Below the pieces are notes generated by a model. That model saw nothing but the letters and a program-made list of their open reading frames with translations, was not told where the DNA came from and searched no databases. A program made the translations under genes and the position numbers. A DNA stretch of 11,296 nucleotides from assembly GCA_051881315.1 (NCBI GenBank), contig JBJEPQ010000024.1, forward strand, positions 1 through 11,296, written 5' to 3'. Positions 1-5,991 of this stretch are shown one piece after another (within the stretch, counting starts at the first letter, position 1; every line of letters starts with the position of its first letter). This DNA comes from CAG-488 sp051881315 (lineage in GTDB: Bacteria > Bacillota > Clostridia > Oscillospirales > Acutalibacteraceae).

Positions 1-50
1 TTTTCGCATAAAATTATGCACCTCCAAAAGTGTCTAACTTTTGGGGTGCA
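1..50 (-). mobile_element. Possible left end of an IS3-family (IS150-like) insertion sequence
   Basis: Positions 17-50 form a 13-bp stem with a single bulged base: TGCACC (17-22) pairs with GGTGCA (45-50), CCAAAAG (24-30) pairs with CTTTTGG (38-44), and the loop is TGTCTAA. On the minus strand the motif CCCCAAAAGTTAGACAC resembles terminal inverted repeats I associate with IS150-type elements of Firmicutes. It is followed by GGAGG and then an ATG at 7-9 (Met-Arg-Lys to the edge), as expected for a transposase orfA. The tape measure reading frame runs straight into it and meets TAG at 34-36. The other IS end and the target duplication lie outside the window, so this is inference. The alternative is a fourth in-frame amber codon of the tape measure, sitting in a hairpin loop. 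Confidence 0.45.
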
Positions 51-1230
51 TATCAAAACCGCTTAATTTGTTTTTAAGCTGTTCAATTTTCTTTTCCGTT
101 TCCGATAATCCGCTATTTGTTTTAGCGGAATCGAAAGCACTTCCTGCACCGCCACTTCCAAAGGCTGAGCCGACACCAGATCCGCCGCTGTCGTCCTTTG
201 TGTTCAGCACATTTATTTCGTCGTATGCCGCAAAGGCATTTTTAACCTTTTTGGCCGCCGTCTGTGCCGCATCTCCGGTCGAAAGAATACTGTTGGCCGC
301 ATCAACTGCAGAGCCGGACAGTCCCGACATAGAAGATGTTGCGCCAGCTGTTGCAGTTGCGACAGATCCGTTAAATAATGCTGCAAGTGCGCTCGCCGCT
401 CGGTTCGCATATTCAATCAGAATGTTTAACTGCTTTAATAGCGGAGTGAGAGCGGTTATAAGCAACTGTCCTATATTTGCTTTCAAGGAATTGAAATTAA
501 GCGACAACACCTTAACCTGATTAGCCCACGAATCGGAGGTTCTTGCAAAGTCTCCCTGAGCGTCCGCTGTAACAGATAAAAGATAGTTATATCTTAAAAG
601 CGCCTGATCCGCCTGAGACATTTTCTGAAAAGAGGTTGTGATACCTTTGGAAAGAGCATATGCCTCAAGATTGGCAACCGACATATTTATACCAAGCTGT
701 TTAAGCGGTTCGGTTTCGCCTGATATACCCGATCTGATCTTTGTGAAGGCTTCATCCGTATCCAGATTATAGAAAGAAGCAAGATCGCCGGCAAGCTCGG
801 TTATCTTTTGCGACATATTTATTGCCGAATCGGTTGTCAAGCCCATTGACTTGAGCATGGCGCCCATTGTTCCGCTGTACTGCTTCGCGGAAAGCTCAGA
901 TATACCAAATGCAGAAGCTGTTGTTTTTGCCCATGCGTTTATTGTGCTTGCACCCTTACCGAAAGTAACATCAACAACGTTTTGAACTTCGTTCAGATCG
1001 GAGCCTAAATCAATACATTCCTTAGAGAATGCAGTAACAGCCTTAACCGAGAAAGCCGCCGCTGCCGCAACACCAATCTTTTTAAAAGCACCTGTAAAGG
1101 CGGTAGTTATGCCGCTTGCAGATTGGTTGCAAGTCTTTTGTGCCGATTTTGCCGCTGCGGCAACATCTTTTTTGAATTGATCTTTATTTAGCTGAAGCTA
1201 AAAGGTGAGCGTTCCTATATTTGTTCCCAT
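34..1230 (-). CDS. Phage tail tape measure protein, N-terminal part, with in-frame amber codon 11
   Basis: This protein sets tail length and occupies the tail lumen. The start is ATG at 1228-1230, preceded by GGGGTGA (1235-1241) that overlaps the stop of the upstream chaperone. Codons 1-10 read MGTNIGTLTF, codon 11 is TAG (1198-1200), and the frame then stays open for almost 390 codons. After the amber come the alanine-rich helix (SAQKTCNQSASG), NEVQNVVDVTFG, QYSGTMGAML and, near residue 234, SWANQVKVLSLNFNSLKANIG, all typical of Firmicutes tape measure proteins. A glycine/serine-rich linker follows YDEINVLN, as in family members. There is no ATG between the amber and codon 122, so initiation downstream would lose the conserved N-terminus. 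About 390 residues are visible, shorter than usual, because the frame runs into a probable IS end near position 50. The product should need both UAG decoding and an intact 3' part to work. Confidence 0.88.
1198..1200 (-). other. In-frame UAG, codon 11 of the tape measure gene
   Basis: The codon lies between TTT (Phe) and CTT (Leu) in the tape measure frame. The ribosome binding site and start codon upstream and the conserved sequence downstream are in one frame. It is the only stop between codon 1 and the window-edge TAG, and it matches the CUA tRNA at 10959-11043. Confidence 0.88.
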
Positions 1231-1234
1231 AATT

Positions 1235-1241
1235 TCACCCC
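1235..1241 (-). promoter_or_regulatory. Ribosome binding site fixing the tape measure start
   Basis: GGGGTGA on the minus strand lies 4-5 nt before the ATG at 1228-1230 and includes the TGA of the preceding gene. It supports initiation upstream of the amber codon and suggests translational coupling to the frameshifted chaperone. Confidence 0.7.
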
Positions 1242-1881
1242 GATATAGCTTTCATCATCTGTTGGAACTGTTCTACCGATATGGTAATTTGCTGTTTACA
1301 CGGCTTTTGTGCTCTGAATTTCTGCCAATCGGAACGGATCTTTTTTTCCTGTACCGTCATTCGGTCAATCGTTTCCCGATCTGTTTCCGATCTTATCCGC
1401 ACAACCTCACCGAGCGGAGTGTCAGCCATCATTCCAACAAGTAATTTTCTGTATTCAGAGACCGAAATATCCTCTTTCATCAACCGTATTCCGTACTGCT
1501 TGGCGAAGCTCGCAATTATCAAAGCTTCATCAAATTCTTCGTCGTAATACGATTCTTCGGTCAGTTTTTTCTCTCTCTTGCCGCCTTTTTAAGCTCCTCG
1601 TAATCTTCGCCAGTTATGGCAGCCATAATATAGAAAGTCAGATTTGTAAAATCAGAAACGGAGAGATCGTCATTTCCGAGAATTTCTTTCGCTGCTTTCT
1701 TTCCGAGGGCAAGCTCGATAATCTTATCGTCCTTATCTGTAACGCTGTCATCGTCTTGAACCTCTTGGATCTTCTTAAATGTTGACCGTCTGTCATCAAC
1801 GGTATAAAGCTTGTCGCCTATCTTGAGAGACGGATGGTTGTCGGGGGAGAGAATAGCTCCCTTTGTATCAATTATTTTCAT
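1235..1881 (-). CDS. Tail assembly chaperone gpGT-type fusion made by -1 frameshift
   Basis: This is the longer of two tail assembly chaperones, which in lambda-like phages coat and guide the tape measure protein. It begins as the short chaperone (start 1881), slips -1 at A AAA AAC (1564-1570) one codon before the zero-frame TGA, and continues as LTEESYYDEEFDEALI to a TGA at 1235-1237. The predicted fusion is 215 residues. The downstream half has no ATG or ribosome binding site near its beginning, and its sequence runs without a break back to the slippery site. Its position just before the tape measure gene is the canonical one. The acidic stretch right after the shift and the charged helical tail fit a gpT-type domain. 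Confidence 0.85.
1561..1881 (-). CDS. Tail assembly chaperone, short form (gpG-like)
   Basis: This is a 106-residue, mainly helical charged protein between the major tail protein and tape measure genes, the position of the G/GT chaperones. The start ATG at 1879-1881 has AAGGAG 8 nt upstream. The body contains DLSVSDFTNLTFYIMAAITG, consistent with this family of small phage chaperones. It ends in TGA directly after the slippery heptamer, so most ribosomes should make this form and a minority the fusion. Family assignment rests on synteny, size and the frameshift rather than on sequence search. Confidence 0.82.
   Translation of the reverse strand: MKIIDTKGAILSPDNHPSLKIGDKLYTVDDRRSTFKKIQEVQDDDSVTDKDDKIIELALGKKAAKEILGNDDLSVSDFTNLTFYIMAAITGEDYEELKKAARERKN
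1564..1570 (-). promoter_or_regulatory. -1 ribosomal frameshift slippery heptamer A AAA AAC
   Basis: The zero-frame codons are AGA AAA AAC TGA, giving the XXXYYYZ heptamer AAAAAAC immediately before the stop. A -1 slip gives AAA AAA CTG ACC and opens the 109-codon downstream frame. A small palindrome (TCGTATTACGA) lies about 12 nt downstream and may stimulate slipping. The purine-rich AAGGCGG upstream could act as an internal Shine-Dalgarno-like stimulator. Confidence 0.85.
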
Positions 1882-1898
1882 AACAAAAACTCCTTTTT

Positions 1899-1927
1899 AA
1901 AAATCGGGGACAGATAAAACTGCCCCC
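1899..1927 (-). terminator. Terminator-like hairpin between major tail protein and chaperone genes
   Basis: On the minus strand GGGGGCAG (1920-1927) pairs with CTGTCCCC (1906-1913), 8 bp including one G-U pair, with a 6-nt loop. It is followed by GATTTTT. The T-tract is short, so partial termination or mRNA 3'-end stabilisation of the highly expressed tail tube message is likely. Confidence 0.6.
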
Positions 1928-1936
1928 TTTGCTTTA

Positions 1937-2395
1937 TTAAGACTGCGTGCCCTGTGTGTAAGTCGGTTTACCGTCCGAAATCAGATCAAATTCCAAAGGA
2001 GCAACATTCGTTGAGTCAGCGCCTGCCAAGCTCTTTACCTGAATTACGCACGGTACCTCGAGCTTATCGCCATTCGGAAATGTAATCTGATAAGTAGAAT
2101 TACAACCCTGACCGTTTTTAAGCAGTTTTCCGGCAATGTAGTCATTTCCGGTATCTCCGATGTACCTCTTTCCTGACATCGAAATTGTAATTGACTTAGC
2201 CGTCGCAAGAGCTCTCTGCCAGCCTTTTGCTTCCAACGGATTCCACGTTTCAACGCCCGTATCAATTGATAAGGATGCGGATTCCATATCAGCAATTGTT
2301 GCATATGAAGGAGTTTCAGAGCGTGCAGTTTCTGACGAAGTGTCAATCTTAAAATCGACTTCATTTACAGGAAAAACACCTTTAAATTCCGCCAT
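1937..2395 (-). CDS. Major tail protein (tail tube subunit)
   Basis: A 152-residue protein beginning MAEFKGVFPVNEVDF and ending DGKPTYTQGTQS. Its place between the tail terminator and the chaperones and its predicted beta-rich composition fit a siphovirus tail tube protein, which polymerises around the tape measure. The ATG at 2393-2395 is preferred because AAAGGTGA lies just upstream; an in-frame TTG two codons earlier would give MIMAEF but has no good site. The frame is intact with a TAA stop. The hairpin after the gene may limit read-through so that this abundant product exceeds the chaperones. Assignment is by context and general resemblance, not by a catalytic motif. Confidence 0.8.
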   Translation of the reverse strand: MAEFKGVFPVNEVDFKIDTSSETARSETPSYATIADMESASLSIDTGVETWNPLEAKGWQRALATAKSITISMSGKRYIGDTGNDYIAGKLLKNGQGCNSTYQITFPNGDKLEVPCVIQVKSLAGADSTNVAPLEFDLISDGKPTYTQGTQS

Positions 2396-2397
2396 AA

Positions 2398-2796
2398 TCA
2401 ATCACCTTTCTTTGTAATGTATAAATCGAATTCGAGCGAATTTTCATAAATTCCCTGATCGTCCGTCCCTAAATCAATAGGTCCGTTATAAGGAGAGATG
2501 ACAAAAACCCGCTCATTTTTCAGATCATATGTTTTCTCGTCAAAGAAATCATAAATTTCTCTTGCTTTTTCTGCCGCCGCTTCATAATTCTTTCCAAAGC
2601 GAAGCAGAATTGAAATCGGCATTAAGGTATATGATCTGTTATCCTTACCGCCGACTGTGTTTATCTTAGGGCGTGAAACCTTGGAATGATAAAAGCACAC
2701 TGCCTGATCCTTGTTTTTATCAATTTTACCGACAGAAACACTGTCTTTCCACGGGAAATTTGTTTTGAAATGATCCCTTAAATCCAAAAGTGTCAT
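2398..2796 (-). CDS. Tail terminator / 'minor capsid protein' family tail-completion protein
   Basis: A 132-residue protein (MTLLDLRDHFKTNFPW...) that ends in SLEFDLYITKKGD. The pattern of an N-terminal helix, a central 'YTLMPISILLRFGKNYEAAAEKA' type strand-helix and a final 'ENSLEFDLYI' strand is typical of the phage proteins that cap the tail tube at the neck. GGGAGG precedes the ATG by 6 nt. Its stop sits 2 nt before the major tail protein start and 1 nt separates it from the upstream gene, so it is co-translated with its neighbours. The frame is intact and ends in TGA. Confidence 0.75.
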   Translation of the reverse strand: MTLLDLRDHFKTNFPWKDSVSVGKIDKNKDQAVCFYHSKVSRPKINTVGGKDNRSYTLMPISILLRFGKNYEAAAEKAREIYDFFDEKTYDLKNERVFVISPYNGPIDLGTDDQGIYENSLEFDLYITKKGD

Positions 2797-2797
2797 A

Positions 2798-3181
2798 TTA
2801 TCCTCCCAACCTTTTCATTCCACTGTGCATAAACTTTTGAAACATTTGTTGAGCATAGTCCTTTTTTGTACCGTCAATATACGGATCAAACCATTTACCG
2901 CCGGCATTTTTATTGTGCTCACGGTTAAAACGGTATTCAGGATGAAAATACAAGCGCCGAGCATACGGAGTATCGGAAACAATCATGACCTTAAAATCCT
3001 TTGCTTGAGACTTGTCAACAAAGGTTGATCTGTTTTGCAGATTTCCTGTCTCCATGGGCATTGTTTCAGACTTCGTTGTAACGTCTGTTTTTATGGAATA
3101 TGCTGTTTTGATAAGGCTTTGAACTGCAATTTCATCTATGGCAGCCAAATTCTTATGATTCAACGTAAATTTAACGTTCAT
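2798..3181 (-). CDS. Neck/minor structural protein, HK97 gp10-like
   Basis: A 127-residue protein with the signature MPMETGNLQNRSTF near residue 42 and PYARRLYFHPEYRFN further on. These match the 'P..TG.L..S' and 'Y.....yG/H' style motifs of gp10-like or Minor_capsid_2-type head-tail joining proteins. The ATG at 3179-3181 is favoured because GAGGTGAT lies a few nt upstream; a GTG one codon earlier is also in frame. The start overlaps the stop of the preceding gene (TGATG arrangement), indicating translational coupling. The stop is TAA. Its exact role in the neck is inferred from gene order. Confidence 0.75.
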   Translation of the reverse strand: MNVKFTLNHKNLAAIDEIAVQSLIKTAYSIKTDVTTKSETMPMETGNLQNRSTFVDKSQAKDFKVMIVSDTPYARRLYFHPEYRFNREHNKNAGGKWFDPYIDGTKKDYAQQMFQKFMHSGMKRLGG

Positions 3182-3528
3182 CACATCACCTCAAATTCGG
3201 TATGGTGAACAGTTCCGTCGGGATTTCTCGGACGTGATGCTGAATATATCTGCATTGTCCGCCCGTTTATCATCACCGTACCGCTCGATACCGTAGGGAG
3301 CTTCGGAGCAAAATCTCCTTTTATAATAACCGTTCCGGCAAGCGTAATTCGCTTACCGTCAGACGAAAAAACAGTCTTTGACGCTTCATCAAAAAAACAT
3401 TTCAGCAATTCGGTCTTGTATACAATCTCCTCACCGTCATCGTTTATTTCCTCGGTGTTGACCGAAACAATACACTCTGTATTCAACAGCCAGTCAGGGA
3501 AACCGACCTTTTTTACTCTTCTTGCCAT
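3181..3528 (-). CDS. Head closure protein-like connector
   Basis: A 115-residue basic-start protein (MARRVKKVGFPDWLLN). It lies between the adaptor and the gp10-like gene, the usual place of the stopper that closes the filled head (SPP1 gp16-type). The frame can be extended to 3573, but the ATG at 3526-3528 has a perfect GGAGGTG 6 nt upstream and is the better start. The predicted strands around KTVFSSDGKRITLAGTVII and a final TEFEVM fit the small beta-barrel fold of head closure proteins. The start overlaps the end of the upstream gene by 1 nt or less. The role comes from order and size; no motif proves it. Confidence 0.65.
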   Translation of the reverse strand: MARRVKKVGFPDWLLNTECIVSVNTEEINDDGEEIVYKTELLKCFFDEASKTVFSSDGKRITLAGTVIIKGDFAPKLPTVSSGTVMINGRTMQIYSASRPRNPDGTVHHTEFEVM

Positions 3529-3529
3529 A

Positions 3530-3898
3530 TCAAGCACCTCCGAACATAAGCCCTGACGAACGAAGCAAAGCATAGGCTGTGGGGCTCATATGATGCCTGC
3601 TTGCTGTATTTCCCGACTGTCCCTTTGAAATGCTCAGCTTGCCGACAGAATAACTTTCGACATCTTCTTCATCATAGCCGTTTTGCGCTATGTATTGAGC
3701 CTGATAACACGTTGCCTGCCGTATGCAGTCACGCTGAAACGGAGTGAGATTATCAAACCCCACCCCGTTAATTCGCCTGAATGTCATATCGTCGATCTTG
3801 ACAGAGGCTAACCTCAGATTATCCTCTATCTCTTTTTTTACGAGGATATCGTCCTCACCGATCAGATCGCAATAATCCTTGAAGTTAGCGTAAACCAT
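3530..3898 (-). CDS. Head-tail adaptor (gp6/gp15-like connector)
   Basis: A 122-residue, mostly helical protein (MVYANFKDYCDLIG...). It contains FDNLTPFQRDCIRQATCYQAQYIAQNG followed by VESYSVGKLSIS, a pattern common in the DNA-packaging adaptor proteins that bind under the portal of Gram-positive phages. It directly follows the major capsid gene. AGGAG lies 8 nt before the ATG. Its last residues (MFGGA) overlap the region before the next gene's start. The stop is TGA. Confidence 0.75.
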   Translation of the reverse strand: MVYANFKDYCDLIGEDDILVKKEIEDNLRLASVKIDDMTFRRINGVGFDNLTPFQRDCIRQATCYQAQYIAQNGYDEEDVESYSVGKLSISKGQSGNTASRHHMSPTAYALLRSSGLMFGGA

Positions 3899-3910
3899 AG
3901 CTTTTGCTCC

Positions 3911-4834
3911 TTATTCCTCAATATCGACGTAAAGGCTGTCGATCTTGCCGTCTTTACCGTTCGGGAACGTAAATACATCGGAAAATGCTCTGTTCTGATA
4001 CAGATATGCGTCGCCCTCGGTGTGTGCGCCCGGCTCAAAGTAGTAAATGCTCGAAAGCTTCGGGACAAACTTTGTGGTAAGCGGAGAAGCAACGAGAGCG
4101 TTGATCTTCTTAGAGGTCACAGACGGAACAAATCCGCCCTCCTCAGAATCGAAGTTAAAGCTGTCATAAAAGACCTCATCGTCAATAACCTCGAAGATAG
4201 GAACACCGTCGATGACTGTCACTCTGGTTTCAATACCAATGCCTCCCTCTGCAATCTGAGTCTGCTCCACCTTCCTCTGAAGCTCCTTTGATCTTTCGAG
4301 AAGATCCATAATCTCAGAGCGGACATACATAATAAGAGCTCCCCGCGCCTTATAGCGGCGAAGCTTGCCTGCGCCGATAAAGCTCTTGAGCTTTGAAAAA
4401 ACATTCTCCTCGGTGAAGTCTGCGATATTCGTCTGGCTATTATAGCCGCTGAGCGTCTTTGCCTTTGAAGCGCAACGGGAGAAGAACAGCGCATTCGATT
4501 CGGGAACGCTCTGTGTGCGTGTAAAGGTCTTTGAGATGTTCTTGATTGAAGCTGTTGCGTTGCTCTCGTCAACGTCCAGCTTATCAACAAGGAACTGAAT
4601 GTCTCTGTCGTGCATAAGTGTGTACGGAACATCTGACTGATTGAACGAGCCTTTGTTCCAGCCGCCGTTACGGCTGTGGTTCTTATAGCCCGAAGTCGAC
4701 ATCTGCGTAAAATGGAATGTCTTTGCAGACAGCCACTTTACATTGGTTGTGATAAACGGGGAGATCTATGTTTCCTGCATGAAGATTTCAAGAAGCTCAG
4801 GCTCCCACTGCTGTGCATAGTTAATGTTCGGCAT
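3911..4834 (-). CDS. Major capsid protein with in-frame amber codon 23
   Basis: This is the main head subunit, 307 residues counting the amber position. The start is ATG at 4832-4834 with AAAGGAAG 7 nt upstream (4842-4849). Codons 1-22 read MPNINYAQQWEPELLEIFMQET, codon 23 is TAG (4766-4768), and translation continues ISPFITTNVKW, FHFTQMSTSGYKNH, DVPYTLMHDRDIQFLVDKLDVDE and NATASIKNISKTFTRTQ. The N-terminal segment, residues after the stop and later body read as one continuous member of a Clostridial capsid family (HK97 fold inferred). The first ATG after the amber is codon 45, which would remove the N-terminal arm and has no visible ribosome binding site. There is no other lesion, and the gene ends in TAA. 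A full-length capsid therefore needs UAG decoding, presumably by the tRNA at 10959-11043. Confidence 0.9.
4766..4768 (-). other. In-frame UAG, codon 23 of the major capsid gene
   Basis: The local reading is ACA TAG ATC. The sequence on both sides is in the same frame, with a good ribosome binding site upstream and conserved capsid sequence downstream. Without suppression only a 22-residue peptide would be made. Confidence 0.9.
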
Positions 4835-4841
4835 TTAATTT

Positions 4842-4849
4842 CTTCCTTT
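4842..4849 (-). promoter_or_regulatory. Ribosome binding site fixing the major capsid start
   Basis: AAAGGAAG sits 7 nt before the ATG at 4832-4834, just after the scaffold stop codon. It decides for the start upstream of the amber codon; no comparable site precedes the internal Met at codon 45. Confidence 0.75.
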
Positions 4850-4850
4850 C

Positions 4851-5450
4851 TTATCTGTTAAATTTGTTCCAGCTGTGCTGAACAGTTTTCTTTTCGGCTG
4901 ACGGCTTTGCGCCGCCCTCCTGCTGGCCGTCACCGCCGATAACAAAACCGACGTTTTCCGTCTCGTTTTTTGCAACGAGTTCAGGCCAGTCTTTTACAAG
5001 CTCGGCGATCTGCTCCGAAGCTTTGTCACGGTCAAAGTTCCCGTCATCGTCAACGCATTTTTCTCGGTCTACGAGCCGTACTGCCTTTGTCACTTTCTTC
5101 GGATCAACGTGAGCACCGAGTAACAGGCTTTCAAGAATTGCATTGTCCGCACGTTCCCTCTCTTTGGCAAGCGCCTGCTGAATCTGCGACATCTGCTCAT
5201 CGGTACCGTTGTTTTCTGAGCTCGCCGCTTTTGCTTCATCCTCAGCCGCCTTTGCGAGAATTTCCTTTGCTTTGACCTTGTCGGTTATTCCAAGCTCTTT
5301 TAACAGCTTGGCAACAGCTTTTTCGCTGTTCTTTTTGGAGATACCGTTCATCTCCTCTTCGGTGTACTTCTTTTCAGGCTCCTGAGCTGTCCCGTTACCG
5401 TTCTGCTCTGTACCTTCCTGCGTACCCTGTGTGTTGACTTCATCAGCCAT
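4851..5450 (-). CDS. Capsid scaffolding protein
   Basis: A 199-residue, acidic and strongly helical protein immediately upstream of the major capsid gene, where scaffolds of Gram-positive siphoviruses lie. Residues 1-30 are low complexity and polar (Q, G, E, N). A helical/coiled-coil region covers roughly 35-115 (KKNSEKAVAKLLKELG; QMSQIQQALAKERERAD). Then comes HVDPKKVTKAVRLVD, resembling the GP20/DUF4355-type scaffold motif, and a basic C-terminus HSWNKFNR that would contact the capsid protein. AAGGAG lies 7 nt before the ATG. The frame is intact and ends in TAA. It has no in-frame amber codon, so it would be made before the capsid if suppression is delayed. Confidence 0.82.
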   Translation of the reverse strand: MADEVNTQGTQEGTEQNGNGTAQEPEKKYTEEEMNGISKKNSEKAVAKLLKELGITDKVKAKEILAKAAEDEAKAASSENNGTDEQMSQIQQALAKERERADNAILESLLLGAHVDPKKVTKAVRLVDREKCVDDDGNFDRDKASEQIAELVKDWPELVAKNETENVGFVIGGDGQQEGGAKPSAEKKTVQHSWNKFNR

Positions 5451-5521
5451 ATACTCTCCTTTTTACGGATAAGGACATCCGCTCCCGGTTTATACGCACA
5501 CCGGCAAACGATTTTGTATAT

Positions 5522-5551
5522 AAAAACAGCGTCACCGTTTCGGCAACGCTG
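5522..5551 (-). terminator. Intrinsic terminator after the cysteine-rich gene
   Basis: On the minus strand CAGCGTTGCCG pairs with CGGTGACGCTG (5527-5551), 11 bp including two G-U pairs, with an AAA loop. It is followed by TTTTTATATA. It lies just past the TGA at 5559-5561 and about 70 nt before the scaffold gene. No convincing promoter is visible in 5451-5521. Confidence 0.75.
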
Positions 5552-5558
5552 AAATTAT

Positions 5559-5750
5559 TCATTTGTGGTAATTACATTGTCCGTCTCGCCATGCTCCGCA
5601 ACACTCTTTTAAACATTGCTGTGGAACAATACCGTTAACTGTAACCGTGTAACCATTGGTTAAAACCGAAGTGTCTGGATCACTGTGTTGCTCCCATTGC
5701 TGTATCTCTATTTCTCTCGGCTTGAGATAAGGACAAATAATACATACCAC
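5559..5750 (-). CDS. Small cysteine-rich protein, unknown function
   Basis: I do not recognise a named family. The frame encodes about 60 residues with six cysteines arranged as CIICPY near the N-terminus and CLKECCGAWRDGQCNYHK at the end. This pairing resembles small putative metal-binding proteins often found beside phage structural genes. The start is unclear. The in-frame GTG at 5748-5750 overlaps the best ribosome site (AAAGGAG, 5750-5756); an ATT at 5739-5741 has ideal spacing; and an ATG at 5743-5745 is out of frame and gives only 19 residues. A GTG at 5772-5774 lies inside a terminator hairpin. The gene is bracketed by two terminators, like a separate cassette (moron). A start-proximal indel is possible. 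The stop is TGA. Confidence 0.6.
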   Translation of the reverse strand: MVCIICPYLKPREIEIQQWEQHSDPDTSVLTNGYTVTVNGIVPQQCLKECCGAWRDGQCNYHK

Positions 5751-5764
5751 TCCTTTCAGGCATG

Positions 5765-5792
5765 AAAAAAGCACCTTGATTTCTCAGGGTGC
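5765..5792 (-). terminator. Intrinsic terminator after the small acidic gene
   Basis: On the minus strand GCACC C TGA pairs with TCA A GGTGC (5771-5792), an 8-bp stem with one C-A mismatch and a GAAA tetraloop. It is followed by six Ts (5765-5770). It begins 5 nt after the TAA at 5797-5799. Confidence 0.75.
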
Positions 5793-5796
5793 ATGG

Positions 5797-5991
5797 TTAA
5801 CCAATCATTGATAAAGCCTCATTCATAGTAATTCCTTTTTCATATTCCGGATCTCCGTAAAAAACAATATGAAACGGTTCGATAATATAATGCGGAGGAT
5901 AATCGTGGATAACCAACGCATCATCGTCAGACAAATCATCAACTGTCATGCCTTTTTTTTCCAGCATTGAAAAATCATATTTGTTGCTCAC
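5797..5991 (-). CDS. Small acidic protein coupled to the minor capsid/JAMM gene, unknown function
   Basis: About 64 residues (VSNKYDFSMLEKKGMTVDDL...), acidic, with a hydrophobic middle (DDDALVIHDYPPHYIIEPFHIVFYG) and a helical end. I recognise no family. The GTG at 5989-5991 is the preferred start because GGGAG lies 8 nt upstream and the codon overlaps the TGA of the preceding gene; an ATG at 6004-6006 adds five residues but has no clear ribosome site. A terminator follows at once, so it closes the first transcription block. Tight coupling to a protein with a variable enzymatic C-terminal domain makes a partner or immunity-like role possible, but nothing in the sequence proves it. Confidence 0.65.
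   Translation of the reverse strand: MSNKYDFSMLEKKGMTVDDLSDDDALVIHDYPPHYIIEPFHIVFYGDPEYEKGITMNEALSMIG

Noticed and set aside
41..520. Plus-strand open frame opposite the tape measure gene
   Set aside because: Antisense to a convincing coding region, with no ribosome binding site or recognisable sequence.
3529..3573. Longer N-terminus for the head closure protein
   Set aside because: The ATG at 3528 has a perfect GGAGGTG with 6-nt spacing; the longer form overlaps the adaptor gene and lacks a site.
4219..4632. Arginine/serine-rich minus-strand frame inside the major capsid gene
   Set aside because: Out-of-frame shadow of the capsid gene with compositionally odd protein and no start signal.
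5451..5521. Promoter for the scaffold/capsid block after the terminator
   Set aside because: A TATAAA occurs, but no -35 element at proper spacing could be supported by eye.
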